From contig NZ_AFNV02000013.1 of the NCBI RefSeq assembly GCF_000215955.2, positions 1-64,000 on the forward strand: a stretch of DNA of 64,000 nucleotides. The letters are read 5' to 3'. The DNA is from Salinisphaera shabanensis E1L3A (GTDB lineage Bacteria; Pseudomonadota; Gammaproteobacteria; Nevskiales; Salinisphaeraceae). Positions within the stretch are counted from its first letter, which is position 1. Each line of letters starts with the position of its first letter. The notes below the pieces were generated by a model. It did no database searches. It was not told where the DNA came from and saw only the letters and a program-made list of their open reading frames with translations. Shown piece by piece: positions 9,721 to 18,151 of the stretch. The position numbers and the translations under genes are program-made.

Positions 9721-10794
9721 ATGAAACAGACGGCCCGCACCTTCGTTGACAGCCTCTTCGGGAACTTGGCTGCCGGCACGCGCCGCATTTTCAGCTCAGG
9801 CGGCTATCGGGGCCCGGTCAGCGATCATTTCGATGGCACGCGTTTTCATAATGCCCGCCCGATCGAACACAAGCTGGGCGACGTGGTGCGCTGGTGGCGC
9901 ACCCGCGACAATCAGCCATGGCAACGGGTGGAACACTTCGACCCGCCGCCACCGCCGCCGGAGCGGGTCGACTACGGTCTGCGAATCACCTGGATCAATC
10001 ATGCCACGGTACTCATTCAGACCGCAGGCCTGAACATACTCACCGACCCGATCTTTGCAGAGCGTGCCGGCCCTGTCCCGTGGGCGGGTCCGCGGCGTTA
10101 CCACCCGCCGGGTGTCGCGTTCGACGATCTGCCGACGATCGATATCGTTTTGATCAGCCATGCCCACTACGATCATCTCGACCGGCAATCGGTCAAACGT
10201 CTTGTCGCGGGTTTCGATCCACTGTTTGTTGTACCGCTGGGCCTCGATGAGCGGCTCCAGCGCATTGGCGTTCAGCGAGTGGAGAGTCGCGACTGGTGGC
10301 AAAGCATGGCGTTGAGCGACAACGTACGGCTGACTCTGACGCCGGCCCAGCACTGGTCCCGGCGCGGCGTATTCGATCACAACACAACGCTGTGGGCCGG
10401 CTACTGGCTGGACACCCCCGGGGGCGCCGTCTATTTCGCCGGTGATACCGGTATGGCAACCCATTTCAACGACATACGCCAAAGACTGGGCGCGCCCCGT
10501 GTCGCCTTATTGCCGATCGGCGCCTATGAGCCTCGCTGGTTCATGGCACAACAACATATGAATCCTGCCGATGCGGTCGACGCCCATCGGATTCTGGACG
10601 CTCAACAGAGCATCGGCATTCACTTTGCCACCTTCAAGCTGACCGACGAGGGACAACATGCACCGGCTGAAGCACTGGCAGTCGCGCGTGCTGCCGCCGG
10701 CCTGGATCCAAAACGATTTATCGTGCCGGAGTTCGGCGAAGCCGTGGACGTTGCCACGGAGATGAACGGCTATCTGCCGCCAGAGGCGTCTTAG
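9721..10794 (+). CDS. Metallo-beta-lactamase-fold hydrolase, NAPE-PLD/UlaG-like
   Basis: This 357-residue protein has the dinuclear-metal motif HAHYDHLD at residues 147-154. Further histidines lie in the TPAQHW segment and the phosphate-region Asp in FAGDTGM. The segment ITWINHATVLIQTAGLNILTDP is typical of the family containing N-acyl-phosphatidylethanolamine phospholipase D and lactonase-like proteins. The real substrate is unknown. There is no signal peptide, suggesting cytoplasmic location. It starts 9 bp after the broken EamA gene and may share its transcript. Confidence 0.88.
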   Translation: MKQTARTFVDSLFGNLAAGTRRIFSSGGYRGPVSDHFDGTRFHNARPIEHKLGDVVRWWRTRDNQPWQRVEHFDPPPPPPERVDYGLRITWINHATVLIQTAGLNILTDPIFAERAGPVPWAGPRRYHPPGVAFDDLPTIDIVLISHAHYDHLDRQSVKRLVAGFDPLFVVPLGLDERLQRIGVQRVESRDWWQSMALSDNVRLTLTPAQHWSRRGVFDHNTTLWAGYWLDTPGGAVYFAGDTGMATHFNDIRQRLGAPRVALLPIGAYEPRWFMAQQHMNPADAVDAHRILDAQQSIGIHFATFKLTDEGQHAPAEALAVARAAAGLDPKRFIVPEFGEAVDVATEMNGYLPPEAS

Positions 10795-10826
10795 CGGCAA
10801 CGACAGATCAATCGCCGCCGGCTCGT

Positions 10827-12503
10827 CTAATGACGGCCGCCGGCCTCGGCGACGGCAACCACACGTGCCTGATGGTGCAACTGCCATTCCGCGAGCCATT
10901 CGCGCAGCTTATCGAACGGCATCGGCCGGCCCATGTAGTAGCCCTGAATGATATCGCAGCCCAGTTCACGCAACCGTATGCTCTGGTTTTCGTACTCGAT
11001 ACCTTCCGCGACAGCGCGCAACCCGAGTGCATGCCCGAGTTCGATGGTGCCCTTGACGATCGCGAGGTCGGTATCGGATTCGAGCATATCGGTCACGAAC
11101 GAGCGATCGATCTTGATCTCGCTCGCCGGTAAGCGTTTGAGATAAGTAAGCTGCGAATAGCCGGTACCGAAATCGTCGATCGAGATATGAATGCCCATAT
11201 TCGATACCCGCGTCACCACGTCCATGGTGCGCCGCTGGTCGGACATCAGGGTGTCCTCGGTGATCTCGATGGTCAGCACTTCGGAGGGCACGTCATACTC
11301 GGCCAGCAGGGCAGCCAGTAGATCGGGAAATTCCGGGTCGAGAAGCGAACGCGCAGAGAGATTCACCGATACACCGATCGACCATCCTTCCTTGCGCAAT
11401 GCGGCGTTGTACTCGAGGGCTCGGCGCAACACCCATTTGGACAGGTCGTGCATCAATCCAGCACGTTCGGCCCGTGGAATGAATTCGCCCGGCGGCAGAA
11501 AACCGCGGCGCGGGTGCTGCCAGCGCACCAGCGCTTCTACACCGTGGACTTCATCGGCCTGAATATCGATCAACGGTTGCAGATAAAGTACGAGCTGGTC
11601 TTCGTCGATCGCCGCCCGTAACTCGGCGCTGAGACTATGCATCTCCGCGTCTTCGATTGGCATCGCGCTTTGCACAAGCTCGAAACCACCGCCGCTTGCC
11701 TTTGCATGCTGCATCGCACCATCGGCAGCGTTGACGAGCCCGTAGGAATCGCTGGCGTTATCGGGATAGACGGCGCCGCCAATACTGGCGGCGAGGTTCA
11801 AGGAGAGCTTGTCGAGCGTACACGGCGGCGCGAGCACATCCTGCATACGTTCGGCCAGCTCCTCCAGCGCCTTGGTCGACTGCAGTGCGCCGATGGATAA
11901 TCCGAAACTGTTACCGCCAAGCCGCGCAAGTACCGCCCCGGTATTTTCGACCGCATTGGATAAACGGCGCGCGACACTTTTGAGCACACGGTCGCCGTTG
12001 GCCGCGCCGAATTGGTCGTTGACCTCGGAAAAGCCGTCCAGATCGAGCACGATTACGCCGACGCGTGTGCGGTTGAGCTGGGCAGTACCGAGGCTGGCCT
12101 CGAGCTGCTGCAGAAAATAGGCTCTATTGGCCAGACCGGTCAGCGCATCTTCCTGCTCGAGACGGCGTGCCTCGGCCTGCAGAGCGAGTTTTTCGCTTTG
12201 CTCATGCTCCGACTTCTTGCGAGAGGCATTGCCGGACTCGTCAGCAGACATAGCGGCGACGCCCTGCCCCCAGAGCGCGAAGACAAACGGCATCACATCC
12301 AGCGCAAGCAGCATCGGGTTGTGGAGCTGCGCCGCCAATAGATTGGCAAAGGTCAGTGGCGCGCCCGACAACATGACCGCAGCGGCCGTCGCCAGCAGTA
12401 CCGCGAACAAAGCGATTGCAAATCCGTAGATCGCGTAGCTTGAAATACCACCACGAAAGACCGATTTCAAACGCGACAAATACACTGCACTCGACTGCTG
12501 CAA
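10827..12503 (-). CDS. Membrane GGDEF-EAL protein, predicted c-di-GMP phosphodiesterase
   Basis: This 558-residue protein has two N-terminal hydrophobic segments (about 23-45 and 60-80), a coiled stretch (about 90-118), a GGDEF domain and an EAL domain. The cyclase signature is degenerate: GGNSF at 196-200, so diguanylate cyclase activity is unlikely. The EAL domain keeps EALVRW (323-328), NLSAR, ITED, DDFGTGYS (443-450), IKID, the AEGIE glutamate and QGYYMGRP. It should therefore hydrolyse c-di-GMP, the GGDEF module perhaps serving as a GTP-sensing or dimer element. It is monocistronic. Confidence 0.92.
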   Translation of the reverse strand: MQQSSAVYLSRLKSVFRGGISSYAIYGFAIALFAVLLATAAAVMLSGAPLTFANLLAAQLHNPMLLALDVMPFVFALWGQGVAAMSADESGNASRKKSEHEQSEKLALQAEARRLEQEDALTGLANRAYFLQQLEASLGTAQLNRTRVGVIVLDLDGFSEVNDQFGAANGDRVLKSVARRLSNAVENTGAVLARLGGNSFGLSIGALQSTKALEELAERMQDVLAPPCTLDKLSLNLAASIGGAVYPDNASDSYGLVNAADGAMQHAKASGGGFELVQSAMPIEDAEMHSLSAELRAAIDEDQLVLYLQPLIDIQADEVHGVEALVRWQHPRRGFLPPGEFIPRAERAGLMHDLSKWVLRRALEYNAALRKEGWSIGVSVNLSARSLLDPEFPDLLAALLAEYDVPSEVLTIEITEDTLMSDQRRTMDVVTRVSNMGIHISIDDFGTGYSQLTYLKRLPASEIKIDRSFVTDMLESDTDLAIVKGTIELGHALGLRAVAEGIEYENQSIRLRELGCDIIQGYYMGRPMPFDKLREWLAEWQLHHQARVVAVAEAGGRH

Positions 12504-12605
12504 AACGGCCTCCCCCGGGGCGAGTGGTTCGACTCTAGCACCGGCAGCTCAAAAACATATCCAGTTTCAACTCGTTGAACCGCGCTACCCGATTCGATGA
12601 ACCGA

Positions 12606-13376
12606 TCATGGCCGGCCACGGCCGATCGGCACACCATCGGCTTCCAGCGCGTTCACGAGCGCTCTGAACGCATTATCGGCCGCGACCGGGCTTCCCCGTA
12701 CCCCAAATTCGATAGATCGTTTACCGCTGGCGCTGGGCAAACAGGCGATACGAACATCGGGGTGCGCATCCATGACGTGTTGCATAAGATCGATGAGCGC
12801 GCTTTCGGGGGTGTCGAGCACTTCCAACAGCCGCTCGACGTTGCGCTCCTCGCGCTGAAGATGCGCGTAGTGCGTATCCAGAACCCACTCGACCATGGGC
12901 CAGGCCATATTCGGGAACCCCGGCACGAAATGATGGTGGCCAAACGAAAACCCCGGCACCTGATTGACCGGATTAGGAATTACCCGGGCGCCCACCGGCC
13001 ATTCCACCATATGAATACGTTTGGGATAGGCTTCGTCGCCAAATCGGGCTTCCAGTAAGGCCCGCCCTTCGGCATTGAATTCGAGGGCGACACCAGCAGC
13101 AGAGGCTGCGCATTGGCGGGTTCGGTCATCGGGCGTTGCACCGATACCGCCGAAGCTGAACACGATATCGCTGCTGCGCATCGTTTCGCGCAGAGTCTGT
13201 TCGAGAAGGCCGGCATCGTCGCCCACCATACGTGCCCACGACAGTTCCATACCGCGCGCGTCGAGAATCTCGATAACGCGGGGCATATGCTTGTCGCTGC
13301 GCTTGCCGGACAGCAGCTCATCGCCAATCAGCACGATGCCGATACGCTCCGGCGCAGAACATGGCCTGTGATCCAC
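12606..13376 (-). CDS. CinA/MoaB-type molybdopterin-binding-domain protein
   Basis: The protein consists of a single MoCF-biosynth fold of the CinA N-terminal type (COG1058): IGIVLIGDELLSGKRSDKH, then SFGGIGATPDDRTR, plus a C-terminal extension. It lacks the CinA nicotinamide-mononucleotide amidase domain. The frame is open to 13451, but that start would lie inside the icd terminator. The chosen GTG at 13376 has AAGAGG about 10 nt upstream and gives 256 residues. Competence/damage annotations exist for relatives, but no activity can be inferred here. It lies downstream of icd on the same strand, beyond the terminator. Confidence 0.8.
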   Translation of the reverse strand: MDHRPCSAPERIGIVLIGDELLSGKRSDKHMPRVIEILDARGMELSWARMVGDDAGLLEQTLRETMRSSDIVFSFGGIGATPDDRTRQCAASAAGVALEFNAEGRALLEARFGDEAYPKRIHMVEWPVGARVIPNPVNQVPGFSFGHHHFVPGFPNMAWPMVEWVLDTHYAHLQREERNVERLLEVLDTPESALIDLMQHVMDAHPDVRIACLPSASGKRSIEFGVRGSPVAADNAFRALVNALEADGVPIGRGRP

Positions 13377-13410
13377 TCGGTACGAAGCCTCTTGAATATT
13401 CGATAGATAC

Positions 13411-13439
13411 AAACAAACAGGCCACGTAAAAACGTGGCC
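13411..13439 (-). terminator. Rho-independent terminator after icd
   Basis: Two perfect 8-bp arms, GGCCACGT (13420-13427) and ACGTGGCC (13432-13439), flank a 4-nt loop. On the minus strand a T-rich tail (tgtttgtttg) follows. It sits 30 bp past the icd stop. Confidence 0.8.
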
Positions 13440-13468
13440 CGTTCGTATCACTTCATGTCATGCCGACA

Positions 13469-15238
13469 TCAGGCCTCGGGCAGCCAGCCGGACTGCTCGA
13501 TGGCACCGAAAATATCGGTTTCGGTGGTGATGCCCATCGGCTCGCCATCCTTGCCCGCTACCAACAGACGACTGATATTTTTCTCGGCGATGGTATTGGC
13601 CGCTTCCCGCAGATGCGTTTCCGGGGCGACGGTCACCACCGGACGCGAAGCAATCTCGCCAACGGTAATATCGGTCGGCGATTTACCTTCGCGCACGATC
13701 TTGGTGACGATATCGCGACGGGTCATGATGCCCCACTCGCCGGAATCGTTCGGCTCAACCACCAGCGAAGACACCTCGTTCTTGCGCATCTCGTGCATGG
13801 CGTCGTGCACGCTGGTGTCGTCGGTGACGGTAATCAGCGTACGCGTCATCACATCCGACACGCTCGTGGGCGTGCGTCCGCTGGCGATCATCTCTTCCAT
13901 GGGCTGCAGCAGACGACGGATTTCACGCTGCTTGCGCTCGCGGGCGAGTTTTTCGCTGCGCTGCTTGCGCTTGGTTTCCAGGTCGATACCGCCGTTGATC
14001 TGCTCGATCAGCGCATCGGCGAATTCCTTGGTGCCGACTTCGGTGGCGCCTTCCATGTTGCGGGCGAAATCGTAGGTCACGATCTTGTCCGCGAGCACTT
14101 CCGGATAGGCCAGCGAAATCAGGTCGGCAGCTTCCTGCCAGCCGATGTATTCGAGCATGTTCACACCCGAGAACAGCAACGAACCCGGGTTGACCTTGTT
14201 CTTGTCGGCGTACTTGGGTGCGGTGCCATGGGTCGCCTCGAACACGGCGATGTTGTCGGACATGTTCGCACCGGGTGCGATACCGATACCGCCGACCTCG
14301 GCCGCCGCGGCGTCCGAGAGATAGTCGCCGTTGAGGTTCATGGTGGCCAGCACGTCGAAATCATCCGGGCGCAGCAGCATGAGCTGGAAGATGATGTCGG
14401 CGATGCGATCCTTGATCACGATCTTGCCTTCCGGCTGACGACCGTTGTACTCGGAGTAGAGCTGGTCCTCGGTGATCGTGCAGTGGCCGAATTCCTCGCG
14501 GGCGACTTCATAACCCCAGGCACGGAAGGCGCCCTCGGTGAACTTCATGATGTTGCCCTTGTGCACCAGCGTCACCGATTCGCGGCCGTTGTCGATCGCG
14601 TACTGGATGGCCTTGCGCACAAGTCGCTTGGTGCCGAATTCGGAAATGGGCTTGATGCCCAGGCCGGCATCGTCGAAAAAGTCGGCCTTCATTTCCTCCT
14701 TGAGGAACTTGGCGAGCTTCTTGTTCTCGTCGGTGCCCGACTGGTACTCGATACCGCAGTAGACGTCTTCGGTGTTCTCGCGAAAGATCACCACATCGAC
14801 CTTGCCCGGGTCCTTGAGCGGAGACGGCACGCCGGCGTAGTGGCGTACGGGGCGCACGCAAGCGTATAGGTCCAGCTCCTGACGCAGGGAGACGTTGAGC
14901 GAACGAAAGCCCTCGCCCACCGGCGTGGTCAGCGGGCCCTTGATCGCGACCCACAAGTCCTTGATCGCTTCCAGCGTTTCGGCCGGGAAGTAGTCGCCGT
15001 CGTAGACCTTGGCCGCCTTTTCGCCCATGAAAAGCTCGGCCCAATGGATCTTGCGCTTGCCGCCATAGGCTTTCTCGACTGCCGCGTCCCAGATGCGCAG
15101 ACAGGCCTTGGTGATATCGGGGCCGATCCCGTCGCCCTCGACATAGCCGAGAATGGGGTTGTCCGGCACATTCATCTGATCGTTTTCGACGGTGATCTTC
15201 TGACCGTCTTCGGGCAAGCGCACGTGCTTGTAGGCCAT
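13469..15238 (-). CDS. icd: NADP-isocitrate dehydrogenase fused to C-terminal tandem CBS domains
   Basis: Residues 1 to about 420 align over their whole length with E. coli-type homodimeric isocitrate dehydrogenase (isocitrate + NADP+ to 2-oxoglutarate + CO2 + NADPH): IEGDGIG-like [10 protein letters not shown], the substrate and AceK phosphorylation segment [13 protein letters not shown], and NADP-binding [16 protein letters not shown]. After a basic helical linker (about 423-455, rich in K, R and E) come two CBS repeats, about 460-515 ([13 protein letters not shown]) and 524-580 ([17 protein letters not shown]). CBS pairs usually bind adenine nucleotides, so allosteric control by energy charge is inferred. 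Usual Icd length is about 416; this is 589, in one uninterrupted frame with uniform codon use. Confidence 0.95.
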   Translation of the reverse strand: MAYKHVRLPEDGQKITVENDQMNVPDNPILGYVEGDGIGPDITKACLRIWDAAVEKAYGGKRKIHWAELFMGEKAAKVYDGDYFPAETLEAIKDLWVAIKGPLTTPVGEGFRSLNVSLRQELDLYACVRPVRHYAGVPSPLKDPGKVDVVIFRENTEDVYCGIEYQSGTDENKKLAKFLKEEMKADFFDDAGLGIKPISEFGTKRLVRKAIQYAIDNGRESVTLVHKGNIMKFTEGAFRAWGYEVAREEFGHCTITEDQLYSEYNGRQPEGKIVIKDRIADIIFQLMLLRPDDFDVLATMNLNGDYLSDAAAAEVGGIGIAPGANMSDNIAVFEATHGTAPKYADKNKVNPGSLLFSGVNMLEYIGWQEAADLISLAYPEVLADKIVTYDFARNMEGATEVGTKEFADALIEQINGGIDLETKRKQRSEKLARERKQREIRRLLQPMEEMIASGRTPTSVSDVMTRTLITVTDDTSVHDAMHEMRKNEVSSLVVEPNDSGEWGIMTRRDIVTKIVREGKSPTDITVGEIASRPVVTVAPETHLREAANTIAEKNISRLLVAGKDGEPMGITTETDIFGAIEQSGWLPEA

Positions 15239-15267
15239 GGGCCACTACTCCTTGTATATCTCGCGAC

Positions 15268-15299
15268 AAAAAGCACGCCGCCGGCGATTGCCGGCGGCG
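15268..15299 (-). terminator. Rho-independent terminator after grxD
   Basis: Ten-base arms (15276-15285 and 15290-15299) enclose a 4-nt loop. On the minus strand they are followed by GTGC and then TTTTT. It lies between the grxD stop and the icd start, so icd probably has its own promoter in the remaining short gap or relies on read-through. Confidence 0.8.
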
Positions 15300-15311
15300 C
15301 TGGAATTCGTA

Positions 15312-15641
15312 TCAGCCCTTGTTGGCTGCGTTTTCGAGCATCGTCTTGAGCTCGCCGGACTGGAACATGTCGATGACAATATCCGAGCCGCCCACCAGCT
15401 CGCCGTCGACGAACAGCTGCGGGATGGTCGGCCAGTTCGAGTAGATCTTCACGCCCTGGCGATAGATCTCTTCGTCGTCGAATACGTTGACCGCCTTGAA
15501 CGGTACGCCACAGGCCTTGAGCGCCTCGGCGCTGCGTGCGGAGAAGCCGCACTGCGGGAAGTCCGGCGTGCCTTTCATGTACAGCACGATCGGATTGTTC
15601 TCGACCTCGTTCTTGATGACTTCCATTGCTTTCGCGCTCAT
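15312..15641 (-). CDS. grxD: Monothiol glutaredoxin (Grx4 family)
   Basis: This 109-residue protein has the monothiol active site CGFS beginning at Cys31 in PQCGFSARSAEAL. The glutathione-binding WPTIPQLFVDGELVGGSDI segment marks the Grx4/GrxD class. These proteins carry [2Fe-2S] clusters, often with BolA, and take part in iron-sulfur trafficking and iron sensing rather than disulfide reduction. It is transcribed alone, ending at a strong hairpin. Confidence 0.95.
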   Translation of the reverse strand: MSAKAMEVIKNEVENNPIVLYMKGTPDFPQCGFSARSAEALKACGVPFKAVNVFDDEEIYRQGVKIYSNWPTIPQLFVDGELVGGSDIVIDMFQSGELKTMLENAANKG

Positions 15642-15708
15642 GGCGTTATCCTCTGATTCGAAAATCTGTTTAGCTGATCGCGATTATAACGCGCCTGTCG
15701 AGGCCTCG

Positions 15709-17283
15709 TTACGACGAAGTGCCGTAACCGCCGCCGCCGGCCGAGGCCACGGCCAGTCGTTGCCCGGCATCAGCCGCGCCCGTGCATTTGGGCGCGAGTG
15801 ATTCGCCGTCGAGGTGATTCTCGCCAACTGCGCCATCGCCGCCACCGTCGCGCCCCCATGGCGCATGCCGACGACGCTCGGCGAGCACGGTGTAGCTCGC
15901 CTGTTCGAGAAACTCGATCTCGCGAATCAAACCGTCGCCGCCGCGTTGCGCGCCGGCCCCGCCGCTGCCGCGGCGTAGCGCATAGCGACACATACGCAGC
16001 GGAAAATGCCGCTCGAGCACTTCCACAGGCGTATTCAACGTGTTGGTCATATGGGCCTGAACGCCGCTTGCGCCAGCGCGATTCGGCCCGGCGCCGAGCC
16101 CGCCGCCCATGGTTTCATAATAGTCCCAGGGCGTATCCGACCGATGCGAACCCAGCGCGACGTTGTTCATACTGCCGTGGCTGGCTGCAGGTATGCGATC
16201 GCCGATCGCCTCGGCCAGCGCACCGAGCACGGCATCGACCACGCGCTGGCTGGTTTCCACGTTGCCGGCAGCGACAGCGCGCGGATGACGGGCATTGAGC
16301 AGCGAACCCGCCGGCGCGCTGATTTCGATATCGTCGAAAGCCCCGGCACAGGCCGGTACCTGTCCTGGCATCAAGCAGCGAAACACATACAACGTGCCGG
16401 CGGCGGTCACCGAAAGCGGGCAGTTGACGTTGCCCGCCGTTTCATCGGCGCTGCCGGAGAAATCGACGGCGATACGCCCGTTGTCGATATCGACACAACA
16501 GGCAATCGCCAAGTCGGTATTGCCCTGGCCATCGTCATCGAGCACATCGCTGAATTCGTAACGCCCGTCGGGCAACTCACGCAGAGCGCTGGCCGCGAGC
16601 TCGCGCGCATAGTCGTTATATTCAGCCAGACGCGTCTCGAACGCACCCACATCCGCAGATTCGCCATCGCCGATCAACGCAGACAGCCGTTTCAAGCCGA
16701 TCCGGTTGGCCGCAATCTGGGCGCTGAAATCACCGCGCGCGATCGGCGGGTTGCGCAAATGGTCGAGCCAGCCACCGAGCACCGACTCATCGATGCGGTC
16801 CTCGTCGACCAGGGCAACCGGCGCGATCACCAGCCCCTCGTCGTCGAGACTTCTGGATAGCGGCATGGACCCCGGCGAGTCGGCGCCGATGTCCGCATGA
16901 TGCGCACGATTGGCCACGAAGGCGACCAGCTCGTCGTCCACGAACAGGGGCGCAATGAGGGTCACATCCGGCAAATGCGTGCCGCCCAGATAGGGGTCGT
17001 TGAGCGCGATCATCTGGCCTGGCGCCCAGTCGCGCGCGGCGACGATATCGGCCATTGCATAGGCCATACTGCCCAGATGCACCGGAATATGCGCGGCCTG
17101 CGCACACAGGCGCCCGCGCGCATCGAAAACCGCGCAGGAATAATCGAGCCGATCGCGGATGTTGGGCGAGAACGCCGCCTGCGCGAGACTCGCGCCCATC
17201 TCCTCGCAGACCGCGGTAATCCGGCTGGCGAAGATCGCCAGTTCGATGGCGTCGGCGGGCTTGGATATCGCTTTGTCGTTCAT
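15709..17283 (-). CDS. Hydantoinase B/oxoprolinase-family protein
   Basis: This 524-residue protein has HyuB-family landmarks: DRLDYSCAVFDARGRLCAQAAHIPVHLGSM near the N-terminus (split here across family motifs), LNDPYLGGTHLPDVTL, and FSGSADETAGNVNCP. HyuB subunits act with a HyuA ATPase subunit on N-methylhydantoin, 5-oxoproline or acetone-like substrates. No hyuA lies next to it: the neighbours are grxD and sod. It may use a partner encoded elsewhere. The C-terminus is glycine-rich, as common in the family. Confidence 0.87.
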   Translation of the reverse strand: MNDKAISKPADAIELAIFASRITAVCEEMGASLAQAAFSPNIRDRLDYSCAVFDARGRLCAQAAHIPVHLGSMAYAMADIVAARDWAPGQMIALNDPYLGGTHLPDVTLIAPLFVDDELVAFVANRAHHADIGADSPGSMPLSRSLDDEGLVIAPVALVDEDRIDESVLGGWLDHLRNPPIARGDFSAQIAANRIGLKRLSALIGDGESADVGAFETRLAEYNDYARELAASALRELPDGRYEFSDVLDDDGQGNTDLAIACCVDIDNGRIAVDFSGSADETAGNVNCPLSVTAAGTLYVFRCLMPGQVPACAGAFDDIEISAPAGSLLNARHPRAVAAGNVETSQRVVDAVLGALAEAIGDRIPAASHGSMNNVALGSHRSDTPWDYYETMGGGLGAGPNRAGASGVQAHMTNTLNTPVEVLERHFPLRMCRYALRRGSGGAGAQRGGDGLIREIEFLEQASYTVLAERRRHAPWGRDGGGDGAVGENHLDGESLAPKCTGAADAGQRLAVASAGGGGYGTSS

Positions 17284-17345
17284 GCGTCGAGTCTAGCAAT
17301 GCCGCGCTCGACGTGCCTTACGTATCGGCGAGGCTTGCCGGCGCT

Positions 17346-17375
17346 TTGAAAAATGGCGAGTAAACCCTATATAAC
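17346..17375 (+). promoter_or_regulatory. Predicted sigma70 promoter of the superoxide dismutase gene
   Basis: TTGAAA at 17346-17351 and TATAAC at 17370-17375 are separated by 18 nt; an overlapping TATATA at 17368 would give 16 nt. Transcription would start about 35 nt before the ATG at 17418. Prediction is from consensus only; no regulator site was recognised. Confidence 0.5.
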
Positions 17376-17417
17376 TAGTCGGCGTTGATTCACTCATCTC
17401 AATACAAGGGATACGTC

Positions 17418-18026
17418 ATGGCATTTGAACTGCCCGATCTACCTTATGACTACGACGCGCTCGAGCCGTATATCGACGGTCGTACGATGGAGATTCACTA
17501 CGAGAAGCATCACAACGCTTATCTGACCAAGTTCAAGAAGGCTATCGAAGGCACCGAGCTTGAAGATCAGGATCTGGAAACGATCCTGTCGAAAGCCGGC
17601 CAGCACGGCCCGGGCGTTCGCAACCAGGGTGGCGGTTTCTACAACCACATCCTGTTCTGGGACAGCATGTCGCCCTCCGGCGGCGGCAAGCCGACCGGCG
17701 GCCTGGGTACCGCGATCGATTCCAGCTTCGGCTCCTTCGATTCCTTCAAGGAAGAGTTCACGAACGCGGCCACCGGCCTGTTCGGTTCGGGCTTCGTGTG
17801 GTTGGTGCCGCAGGGCAACCAGCTCAAGATCGTGTCCACCCAGAACCAGGACAACCCGATCATGGACGTGGTGTCCGAGTCCGGTAAGCCGGTGATGGGC
17901 CTGGACGTCTGGGAGCACGCCTTCTATCTGAAGTACCAGAACCGCAAGCCGGAATACGTGGATGCGTGGTGGAACGTCGTCAACTGGGACGGCATCGCCA
18001 AGCGCTACGACGAGCAGGTCGGCTAG
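17418..18026 (+). CDS. sodA: Superoxide dismutase, Mn-type residue signature
   Basis: This 202-residue cytoplasmic enzyme dismutates superoxide to H2O2 and O2. Metal ligands are His27, His77 (GGGFYNH), Asp163 and His167 (GLDVWEHA). Gly73 in the first motif and Gln144 in TQNQDNP correspond to the Gly77/Gln146 pair of Mn enzymes. Fe enzymes instead have a Gln at the first position. Mn or cambialistic use is therefore inferred. The frame is open to 17385, but ATG 17418 has AAGGG upstream and matches family N-termini. Confidence 0.93.
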   Translation: MAFELPDLPYDYDALEPYIDGRTMEIHYEKHHNAYLTKFKKAIEGTELEDQDLETILSKAGQHGPGVRNQGGGFYNHILFWDSMSPSGGGKPTGGLGTAIDSSFGSFDSFKEEFTNAATGLFGSGFVWLVPQGNQLKIVSTQNQDNPIMDVVSESGKPVMGLDVWEHAFYLKYQNRKPEYVDAWWNVVNWDGIAKRYDEQVG

Positions 18027-18052
18027 AACGATCCGCAGTTTGCGCTAGAATA

Positions 18053-18084
18053 CGGCCCCGTCGCGATGCGGCGGGGTCGTTTTT
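18053..18084 (+). terminator. Rho-independent terminator after sodA
   Basis: A GC-rich stem of about 11 bp with wobble pairs (CGGCCCCGTCGC against GCGGCGGGGTCG) has a 3-nt loop and ends in TTTTT. It begins 27 bp after the sodA stop. Confidence 0.75.
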
Positions 18085-18151
18085 CGTTTGGGGGATCGGT
18101 GTAACGGCTAGCCGGTTTCGGCCGTCGACAACCACCCCATCAGGACGCCCT

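Noticed and set aside
13460-14869. 469-residue open frame on the plus strand
   Set aside because: It is antisense to the icd-CBS gene and has no recognisable family.
17966-18151. N-terminal extension of ArgD
   Set aside because: It would run through the sodA end and its terminator. The family N-terminus begins at ATG 18152.
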